Source: Propionibacteriaceae bacterium (GTDB lineage: Bacteria; Actinomycetota; Actinomycetes; Propionibacteriales; Propionibacteriaceae). Taken from it: 10,747 nucleotides of DNA. Below, in pieces: positions 5,608 through 10,747 of this stretch. Position 1 is the first letter of the stretch. Every line of letters starts with the position of its first letter. A program made the translations under genes and the position numbers. Under the pieces are notes generated by a model that had not been told where the DNA came from, ran no database searches, and saw only the letters and a program-made list of their open reading frames with translations. The stretch spans positions 1 through 10,747 of the forward strand of contig JAGQUI010000056.1 of NCBI GenBank assembly GCA_020438595.1, written 5' to 3'.

Positions 5608-8178
5608 ATGTTTGCCTGGACCTCCCACGGAACCGAGCTGAAGCGCTTCGGCCGCCAACCGATCACCCGCGCAGCGATCGCGGTGATGCTGCTGATCCCC
5701 CTCCTCTACGGCGCCATGTACGTCTGGGCGTTCTGGGATCCGACCACCCACATGGACGAACTGCCGGTGGCGCTGGTCAACGCCGACGTCCCCGCGAAGG
5801 ACGACGACGGCACCCTGCAGCACTACGGGCAGGACGTGGTCGACGAACTGCTCGACGACGGCTCGGTCGGCTGGACGGTGGTGGACGCCGACACCGCCGC
5901 CGCGGGGGTCGAGGCCGGCACCTACTACTTCGCGGTCACCGTCCCCACGGACTTCACCGGCGACGTGCTCTCCCTCGGCGAGGACGACCCGACCGCGGCG
6001 CGGATCATGGTCAGCTACGACGACAGCAACTCCTTCCTCGCCTCCACCCTCGGCCGCACCGCGATGCTCGAGGTGCGCGACGCCGTGAACAAGAAGGTCA
6101 GCAAGGAGGCGGTGAACACGCTGCTGGTCGGGGTCGGGGACGCCCGCGACGGCTTCGCGAAGGCCTCCGACGGCGCGTTCGAGCTGGCGGACGGGCTGAG
6201 CGAGGCGGCCGACGGCGCGGACCGGCTCGACGTCGGGGCCCAGGACCTCGCCGACGGCGCGGCACGGCTCGCGGCCGGCACCGACGACCTCGGCACGGGC
6301 GGCGCCACCCTGCGCGACAAGCTGAAGGAGTACGTCGCCGGCGTGAAGCAGGCCGGCGCAGGCGCCGAGGAGCTCAGTGCCGGGGCCGCGAACCTGACCG
6401 CGTTGCAGGACGGCCTGGCCCGGGCCGCCGACACCGGCACCGGGGCTCCCGCGCTGGCCGCGGGCATCGACCAGCTCGCCGCGGGCGTCACCACGCTCGC
6501 CGACGGCGCCACCAGCTACGCGCAGGGGGCGACCGGCTACGCCACCGGCGCCGGCACCTGGGTGAGCGGTGCGAAGCAGTGGCTGGGCGGGGCGTCGGCC
6601 GCCACGGCGAGCGACGGGCAGCTCGCCCTCGGCACGAAGCAGCTCGCCTCGGGCGCGTCCGACCTCGCCGACGCGACCGGATCGGGTTCCACCCTCGGCC
6701 ACGGGGCCGCGGCGGTGGCGTCCGGGGCCTCCGACCTCGCCGACGGCCTGGACGGCGTCGACGGGCTGCTCGCCATGGCCCAGTCCGCGCTCGCCGACGG
6801 CGACACCGACGCGGCCACGACCTACCTGGCCGCCGCCCGGAAGGCGGCGGATTCCGCGCACACCAGCGCGAAGAGCCTGGCCGGCGGCGCCGCCCAGGTG
6901 CAGGGCGGGATCGCGAAAGTGCACTCCGGCGCGGCCGACCTCGCCGACGGCGCCGGCGCGCTCCAGTCGGGCTGGAGCAGTATCCACGCCGTCCTCACCT
7001 CGGACGGGCAGCTGGGCGCCGGGCTCGACGCCCTCGCCACCTCGCAGCAGCAACTCTCCGCCGCCGCGGACTCGCTGACCGCGGGTGCCGCGCAGCTCGC
7101 CGACCCGACCACCCTCGCCGAGGTGCAGCAACTGCGCGACGGCGCGAACCGACTCGCCACCGCGCTGACGACCATGAGCACCGCGGCCGCCGACCCCGCG
7201 ACCGGCATCCCCGCCCTGCAGGCGGGCCTGCAGCAGTTGGTCGCCGGGTTCGACGACAGCGACCCCGAACAGGGCCTCATCGCGGGGGCGAAGGCGCTGC
7301 ACGGCGGCGCGTCCGACCTGGCCGACGGCCTGGCGCAGGCCGACGCGGGGGCAGCGGAACTGAGCGACGGCAGCAGCGAGATCGCCGCCAACACCCCGGA
7401 CCTCGCCTCCGGCCTCGCGGACGCGGAGTCCGGCGCCACGAAGCTGGGCGACAAGCTCGCCGACGGCGCGCAGGAGATCCCCGACGACAGCGCCGCGGTC
7501 CGGCACGACCGGGCGAAGGCCGTCTCCACCCCCGTGCAGCTGTCCAACAGCCACGTGTGGAAGGCCGACTCCTGGGGCGAGGGCTTCGCGCCGTTCTTCA
7601 TCCCGCTCGCGCTGTGGGTGGGTGCCCTGATCACGTGGCTCCTGCTGCGGCCGCTCCAGACCCGGGCACTGATGACGTCGGTGAACGGCTTCCGGATGGC
7701 GTGGGGCTCGCTCAACTCCGCCCTGCTGCTCTCGCTGGGCCAGGTGGTGATCATGCTGTCGGTGATGCACTTCGCGATCGGGCTCGACCCGCAGAACGTG
7801 CTGGCGACCTTCGCGTTCACGCTGCTCGCCGCGGCCGCGTTCTTCGCGCTCCAGCAGTTCTTCCAGGTGACGCTGGGATCCGCGGTGGGCAAGGTGGTGA
7901 TCATCGTGCTGCTGATGGTGCAGCTGGCGTCTGCCGGAGGCACCTACCCGATCCAGACCACGCCGTCGTTCCTGCAGGCGATCAGCCCGTACCTGCCGAT
8001 GACCTACGTGGTGAACGGCCTGCGTGAGGCCATCACCGGCGGCATCGAGACCCGTTTCTGGTCCAGCGTGGCGGTCCTGGCCGCTATCTTCGTGGTGTCG
8101 CTGGCAGCCACCTCGATCGCGTCCGCCCGCAAACGGATGTGGACGATGGCCCGGTTGCACCCGGCGCTGAGCATCTAG
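5608..8178 (+). CDS. YhgE/Pip-family membrane protein with long repeat domain
   Basis: The 856-aa protein has the YhgE/Pip architecture. One helix lies near the N-terminus (about 22-43), then a large extracytoplasmic region, then five C-terminal helices of ABC-2 type (about 663-683, 704-727, 731-754, 763-781, 819-842). The family sequence SPYLPMTYVVNGLREAI sits between the last two helices. Residues about 150-640 are built from short repeats such as DLADGA-xx-L, spaced so that they probably form a long alpha-helical stalk. Relatives include Lactococcus Pip (phage adsorption) and EsaA of type VII secretion; in actinobacteria the role is mostly unknown, with export of a lipid or protein proposed. 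No ESX genes lie nearby. The ribosome-binding site is weak (GAGAAG), so translation may be coupled to the ATPase gene 33 bp upstream. The stop codon overlaps the ribosome-binding site of the TetR gene. Confidence 0.9.
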   Translation: MFAWTSHGTELKRFGRQPITRAAIAVMLLIPLLYGAMYVWAFWDPTTHMDELPVALVNADVPAKDDDGTLQHYGQDVVDELLDDGSVGWTVVDADTAAAGVEAGTYYFAVTVPTDFTGDVLSLGEDDPTAARIMVSYDDSNSFLASTLGRTAMLEVRDAVNKKVSKEAVNTLLVGVGDARDGFAKASDGAFELADGLSEAADGADRLDVGAQDLADGAARLAAGTDDLGTGGATLRDKLKEYVAGVKQAGAGAEELSAGAANLTALQDGLARAADTGTGAPALAAGIDQLAAGVTTLADGATSYAQGATGYATGAGTWVSGAKQWLGGASAATASDGQLALGTKQLASGASDLADATGSGSTLGHGAAAVASGASDLADGLDGVDGLLAMAQSALADGDTDAATTYLAAARKAADSAHTSAKSLAGGAAQVQGGIAKVHSGAADLADGAGALQSGWSSIHAVLTSDGQLGAGLDALATSQQQLSAAADSLTAGAAQLADPTTLAEVQQLRDGANRLATALTTMSTAAADPATGIPALQAGLQQLVAGFDDSDPEQGLIAGAKALHGGASDLADGLAQADAGAAELSDGSSEIAANTPDLASGLADAESGATKLGDKLADGAQEIPDDSAAVRHDRAKAVSTPVQLSNSHVWKADSWGEGFAPFFIPLALWVGALITWLLLRPLQTRALMTSVNGFRMAWGSLNSALLLSLGQVVIMLSVMHFAIGLDPQNVLATFAFTLLAAAAFFALQQFFQVTLGSAVGKVVIIVLLMVQLASAGGTYPIQTTPSFLQAISPYLPMTYVVNGLREAITGGIETRFWSSVAVLAAIFVVSLAATSIASARKRMWTMARLHPALSI
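6244..7325 (+). repeat. Intragenic repeats encoding DLADG units
   Basis: The 15-mer GACCTCGCCGACGGC is present identically at 6244-6258, 6733-6747 and 6937-6951, with near copies starting at about 6661 and 7316. They encode the DLADG units of the YhgE/Pip stalk. Identity at the DNA level, beyond what the protein needs, suggests recent duplication or strong codon bias and offers sites for slippage or recombination. Confidence 0.7.
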
Positions 8179-8187
8179 GAGGCGGGG

Positions 8188-8775
8188 ATGATCGCATCGG
8201 CACGGCCGAGGCAGGACGGCCGGGTCTCCCGCCGCGAGAACACCCGCGAGCTGATCATGGACGCAGCCACCGAGCTGTTCGCCGCCCGCGGCGTCACGTC
8301 CACCTCGATCGACGACATCGCCGCCACCGCGGGAATCGCCAAGGGGTCGATCTACTACAACTTCGAGTCCAAGGCCGGCCTGGTCGAGGAGATCATGGCC
8401 CACAACAGCGAACTCCTGGCCGAGGTGCTGCGGGCCGCGACCCTGGGCCGGACCGGCACCGACCTGCGCGACCAGGTGGTGCGCGCGCTGCTGGGGCTCG
8501 TCCGGGAGCACTCCGCGGCCGCGCGGGTGATGGTCACCGAGCTGTTCCGCACCGAGCGGTCCTGGCGGGAGGCCATCGAGCGCTGGCGCGGACTGGCGCT
8601 CTCGCCGCTGATCGACGATCTCAGGGCGGCGGGCGTCGAGCCGGTCGTGGCGGACGTGCGGGCCGCAGCGATCGTCGGCGCCACCCTCACCGCGGGCCTG
8701 GAGTGGCTGGTCTTCCACCCCGAACGCAGCTACGAGCAGGTGGCGGACGCGGTACTGGCCACGCTCGGCCGCTGA
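8188..8775 (+). CDS. TetR/AcrR-family transcriptional regulator
   Basis: The 195-aa protein has the standard TetR layout. The N-terminal DNA-binding domain spans about residues 15-65: RENTRELIMDAATELFAARG, then the helix-turn-helix TSIDDIAATAGIAKGSIYYN with the usual YYNFESKAGL end. A helical ligand-binding and dimerisation domain follows, with no recognisable ligand signature. The ATG at 8188 is preceded by AGGAGG (8177-8182) that overlaps the TAG stop of the YhgE gene, so the genes are tightly coupled and co-transcribed. Its probable target is the palindrome between -35 and -10 of its own operon promoter, giving negative autoregulation relieved by a ligand, perhaps a substrate of the ATPase-YhgE pair; this is inferred from position and symmetry. 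It converges with the UPF0145 gene 19 bp away. Confidence 0.92.
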   Translation: MIASARPRQDGRVSRRENTRELIMDAATELFAARGVTSTSIDDIAATAGIAKGSIYYNFESKAGLVEEIMAHNSELLAEVLRAATLGRTGTDLRDQVVRALLGLVREHSAAARVMVTELFRTERSWREAIERWRGLALSPLIDDLRAAGVEPVVADVRAAAIVGATLTAGLEWLVFHPERSYEQVADAVLATLGR

Positions 8776-8794
8776 TCCACGGGGGGCCGGCCGC

Positions 8795-9190
8795 TCAGCG
8801 CATCGGCGGCTGCTGCCCCTGCTGGGCGACCACGCCGGCGGACTGCTTGGTCGAGCCCGGCTGGCCATCGCCGATCGGCTCCACCACGACGGCGGTGCCG
8901 TAGGCGCAGACCTCGGAGAACGCCTGGGCGATATCTCCGGTGTCGAAGCGCATTCCGACAATGGCGTTTGCGCCGCGTGCGGTCGCGTCCTGCCACATCC
9001 GCTGCATGACCTGCTGGCGGCTGTCGTAGACGAGCTTGGTGTATTCGTCGACCTCGCCACCGCCGATCGAACGGAAACTGGCGACGATGTTTGCACCGAT
9101 ATTCGCGGCGCGGACGGTCATGCCCATGACTTCGCCGAGCACGGCCTCGATGCGGTAACCCGGAATGTCGTTGGTAGTGACGATCAGCAT
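8795..9190 (-). CDS. UPF0145/YbjQ-family protein
   Basis: The 131-aa product aligns by eye with the YbjQ/UPF0145 (DUF74) family: a start of the type MLIVTTNDIPGYRIEAVLGEVMGMTVRA, seen here in segments, then GANIVASFRSIGGGEVDEYT, then ARGANAIVGMRFDT and a closing YGTAVVVEPI. The family forms small oligomeric domains of unknown function. The last 20 or so residues (Gln/Gly/Pro-rich) are an extension past the usual domain of about 105 aa. The ATG is leaderless: TAGGAT (9202-9197) ends six bases before it and there is no Shine-Dalgarno sequence. It converges with the TetR gene, with only 19 bp between stops. Confidence 0.88.
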   Translation of the reverse strand: MLIVTTNDIPGYRIEAVLGEVMGMTVRAANIGANIVASFRSIGGGEVDEYTKLVYDSRQQVMQRMWQDATARGANAIVGMRFDTGDIAQAFSEVCAYGTAVVVEPIGDGQPGSTKQSAGVVAQQGQQPPMR

Positions 9191-9444
9191 GGCGCAATCC
9201 TAGGGCCCGGCGCCGGAGCCAGCGGGCCCCGCCCGGGAACCCGCCCGCGTGGGGGCCGGTCGAGCCGCGCGGAGGCGGCGCGGGCGTTGCGGCACCGGCC
9301 CGATTCGGCGGGCCGGCCTTTCCCGGACGTGCGCAACGGGCGCGAATCGACCCGGAGCATTTGCGAACGGGCGTAATCCCGGCGGCTATTCCAGCGCTGT
9401 CCCGCCCGGGAGCATTTCACATTTGCGGAATAGTGGCCGGGAGG
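9191..9444. other. Intergenic region with imperfect direct repeats
   Basis: No gene is supported in these 254 bp between two minus-strand genes. TGCGCAACGGGCGCGAAT (9330-9347) is repeated imperfectly as TGCGAACGGGCGTAAT (9362-9377), and GGAGCATTT occurs near 9354 and again near 9409. The half next to the UPF0145 gene is very GC-rich, with GGCCCC/GGGGCC arms around 9225-9257. A terminator for the membrane-protein gene is expected here, but no hairpin with a U-tract is seen. Confidence 0.4.
9197..9202 (-). promoter_or_regulatory. -10 element of leaderless UPF0145 transcript
   Basis: TAGGAT on the minus strand is six bases upstream of the ATG at 9190, which places the transcription start at or next to the start codon. 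Confidence 0.6.
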
Positions 9445-10086
9445 TCAGGCGCGCAGGTAGGCGTCGCGCAGGGTGTCGTCGGAGCTCTGCCGGAACTGGA
9501 CGTACATGCCGAGCCCCGCCACCACGAGGTAGCCGACGCCCCACAGGGCGTGCCGGGTCAGGTCGAACTGCCAGGCGGCCTGGCTGAGCCATTCCAGGCG
9601 TGCGCCGAGGAGCAACTGCACCCCGTCGATCACCCCGCCGGCACCGACGAGCGCGGTCAGCACGATCAGCAGGACCCGGGGCAGGTTGAGCGTCCAGCCC
9701 ACCATCACCAGTCCTGCGGCCACGACGAGGCCGGTCGCGAACGCGATCCAGCCGGGCAGGTGCAGCGCGCTGGACACCACCTGGCCCAGCCCCCAGCCCA
9801 CGGCGCCCATCGAGAGCAGCACGCCGATCGTGTAGAACGCGAACGACAGCCAGGCGGTGAGCAACGCGGCCACGATGGCGGTCGCCCACCAGGGCACGAT
9901 GTTGAACATCCCTCCGGGAACCCACTGGATCAGCAGGGCGTGGAGCAGGATCCCCCCCAGGAACCCCACCAGGGCGCCCCACAGCGCCAGGACCACCCGG
10001 GCCGCCGAGTAGCCGATGAAACAGAAGATCAGGCCCAGGCCGATTTCGGCCAACCCCACCCAGACCTGGTCCAATGCCAGAACCAT
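9445..10086 (-). CDS. DUF4203-like polytopic membrane protein
   Basis: The 213-aa protein is almost entirely hydrophobic, with about seven predicted helices: roughly residues 8-28, 29-52, two between 65 and 105, 112-133, 138-162 and 180-200. A short cytoplasmic-type tail ends QSSDDTLRDAYLRA. Small Gly-rich helices and a GxxxG-like pattern (GALVGFLGG) resemble the DUF4203/TMEM198-like family of unknown function; this is by general appearance, not a diagnostic motif. The ATG at 10086 is chosen over longer frames because TACCCT lies six bases upstream, fitting a leaderless transcript. A copy of the TCCCCC-N4-GGGGGA element lies about 106 bp upstream in the same orientation as the copy upstream of the YhgE operon. 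Confidence 0.78.
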   Translation of the reverse strand: MVLALDQVWVGLAEIGLGLIFCFIGYSAARVVLALWGALVGFLGGILLHALLIQWVPGGMFNIVPWWATAIVAALLTAWLSFAFYTIGVLLSMGAVGWGLGQVVSSALHLPGWIAFATGLVVAAGLVMVGWTLNLPRVLLIVLTALVGAGGVIDGVQLLLGARLEWLSQAAWQFDLTRHALWGVGYLVVAGLGMYVQFRQSSDDTLRDAYLRA

Positions 10087-10092
10087 GCAGCG

Positions 10093-10098
10093 AGGGTA
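10093..10098 (-). promoter_or_regulatory. -10 element of leaderless membrane-protein transcript
   Basis: TACCCT on the minus strand is six bases before the ATG at 10086. No convincing -35 is seen at 16-18 bp. Confidence 0.55.
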
Positions 10099-10122
10099 CC
10101 CGGCCGCGCCGGGAAAGCCTAT

Positions 10123-10140
10123 CCAAACGGGAAACTTTGG
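10123..10140. repeat. Short inverted repeat CCAAA-N8-TTTGG
   Basis: CCAAA (10123-10127) and TTTGG (10136-10140) flank eight bases, about 25-30 bp upstream of the -10 of the membrane-protein gene, where a regulator of that promoter could bind. The arms are short, so it may be chance. Confidence 0.25.
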
Positions 10141-10191
10141 TCGCCAGAACTCCATAATCGGACGAGAAACCGTCGAAATCCGGCATTCTTG

Positions 10192-10216
10192 TCCCCCATT
10201 TGGGGGATAGCGGACG
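10192..10216 (-). promoter_or_regulatory. Palindromic element, copy 2 (TCCCCC-N4-GGGGGA)
   Basis: The perfect palindromic arms TCCCCC and GGGGGA surround ATTT at 10192-10207. Read on the minus strand with the nine bases before it (CGTCCGCTA), it matches copy 1 at 22 of 25 positions, the differences being at the second base, the ninth base and the last spacer base. It is about 106 bp upstream of the predicted start of the DUF4203-like gene. Confidence 0.55.
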
Positions 10217-10259
10217 CGGGTCCGGCGGTCACGACTGCCGGGCCGGGCCGGGCGTCCGC
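10210..10259. repeat. Nested inverted repeat beside palindrome copy 2
   Basis: GCGGACGC (10210-10217) is perfectly complementary to GCGTCCGC (10252-10259). Inside, CCGGCGGT (10222-10229) pairs with ACTGCCGG (10234-10241), with one G-U pair and a CACG loop. As RNA this would be a stem-loop enclosed by an 8-bp outer stem. No U-tract follows on either strand. Confidence 0.5.
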
Positions 10260-10339
10260 GGTTCCCACGGCACATGCGGAGGCACCCGCCGATCCGGTGC
10301 CCGGTGGCGAGACCCGGCGCCTGCGTCCATGCGGCCGGG

Positions 10340-10345
10340 GACAAT
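10340..10345 (+). promoter_or_regulatory. -10 element of leaderless transcript
   Basis: GACAAT is six bases before the ATG at 10352, as for the other leaderless genes here. The GGAGG between them is one base from the ATG, too close to act as a Shine-Dalgarno sequence. Confidence 0.5.
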
Positions 10346-10351
10346 GGAGGC

Positions 10352-10747
10352 ATGGCCCAGACCGAATCCGCCGCCATCTACCTCCGACTGGCCCAGCTCG
10401 GCCTGCCGACGCCCGCGCACATGCAGGACTCCGCCACCGCGAAGCTCGTCGCGCCGATCCTGGCCCGCCAGCGCGAGCTCAGCCGGCGCCTCGCCGATCG
10501 CCTGTGCGCCGCGGACGGCCGGATCCAGAACTGGCTGGACGACTACCTGGCCGACACCGGCGTGGCCCCGAAGCTGCCCCGCCGCACGTTCGTCCTGGAC
10601 GAGCCCGGACTGGCCCGTGCGCTCTCGCTGCCGCGGGACTCCGACGAGTTCACCTCGCCGCTGCTGAGCAGCTACCGGCTCGCCAACGGCGTCCTGCACA
10701 ACCCGGCGAACGACCGCCGCACGACGGCCGGCGTGTTCCACATCGCC
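10352..10747 (+). CDS. Unrecognised conserved-looking protein, N-terminal part (3' end outside window)
   Basis: A frame of 132 codons from the ATG at 10352 runs to the window edge without a stop. It begins MAQTESAAIYLRLAQLGLP; residues about 30-70 are predicted helical (ILARQRELSRRLADRLCAAD, then IQNWLDDYLADTG), followed by LPRRTFVLDEPGLARALSLP and a polar stretch, SSYRLANGVLHNPANDRRTT, before the edge. There is no signal peptide or membrane segment, so it is probably cytoplasmic. The style suggests the start of a large actinobacterial protein, but I do not recognise the family and assign no function. The start is supported by the -10 hexamer six bases upstream and by coding-like third-position GC. 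It is divergent from the DUF4203-like gene across 265 bp. Confidence 0.75.
   Translation, partial: MAQTESAAIYLRLAQLGLPTPAHMQDSATAKLVAPILARQRELSRRLADRLCAADGRIQNWLDDYLADTGVAPKLPRRTFVLDEPGLARALSLPRDSDEFTSPLLSSYRLANGVLHNPANDRRTTAGVFHIA

Noticed and set aside
4800..8027. A 1075-codon plus-strand frame overlapping the ATPase and YhgE genes
   Set aside because: Arg-rich, repeat-derived shadow translation in another frame of two recognisable genes.
5608..8178. A type VII secretion (ESX) locus, because YhgE is related to EsaA
   Set aside because: No EccC/EssC ATPase, WXG100 proteins or other ESX components are present in the window.
5035..9096. A 1353-codon open frame on the minus strand, opposite the ATPase, YhgE and TetR genes
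   Set aside because: It is a GC-bias shadow: the predicted protein is Arg/Gly/Val/His-rich low complexity with no domain, and it runs across three well-supported plus-strand genes and the UPF0145 gene.
10087..10377. N-terminal extension of the DUF4203-like protein
   Set aside because: The added residues are Arg/Gly/Pro-rich, cross the conserved palindrome and hairpins, and the leaderless -10 points to the ATG at 10086.

Overview
The window is about 10.7 kb of chromosome from a high-GC actinobacterium. The signs are very strong GC bias with long spurious open frames on both strands, several start codons sitting 6-7 nt after a TANNNT-type -10 hexamer (leaderless transcripts), GTG starts, and actinobacterial-style YhgE/Pip, UPF0145 and DUF4203-like proteins. 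The genus cannot be fixed from this stretch. I see no transposase, integrase, tRNA, rRNA or CRISPR array, so this looks like ordinary chromosome rather than a mobile island.

Left part (1-2417, all minus strand): the 5' end of a coiled-coil/Pro-Ala-rich protein that runs off the edge; a Crp/Fnr-family regulator; and an AcuI/YhdH-type acrylyl-CoA reductase. A type-B carboxylesterase (2457-3956, plus) diverges from acuI with only 39 bp between start codons, and the two Shine-Dalgarno sequences are the two arms of one hairpin. A small two-span membrane protein (3991-4269, plus) then converges on a membrane-anchored zinc-ribbon protein (minus, ending at 4266); their stop codons interlock in one CTAG.

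Centre (4683-8775, plus): the most coherent system in the window, a three-gene operon of a degenerate ABC-type ATPase, an 856-aa YhgE/Pip membrane protein with a long repeat-built extracytoplasmic domain, and a TetR regulator. The promoter is readable (TTGGAA, 17 bp, TACTCT) and its spacer holds a TetR-like palindrome, which suggests the last gene represses its own operon. Upstream lie an 11-bp-period direct repeat (TTCTCAGC twice), like an OmpR-family response-regulator site, and a TCCCCC-N4-GGGGGA palindrome.

Right part (8795-10747): a leaderless UPF0145/YbjQ protein and a leaderless polytopic DUF4203-like membrane protein (both minus), then the leaderless 5' end of an unrecognised protein (plus) that leaves the window. 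The intergenic region before the membrane-protein gene carries a second copy of the TCCCCC-N4-GGGGGA element. The match extends beyond the palindrome (22 of 25 positions), and each copy sits in the same orientation about 95-105 bp upstream of the predicted transcription start of a membrane-protein gene. This paired element is the best candidate for undescribed regulation here: it may join the YhgE operon and the DUF4203-like gene in one regulon.
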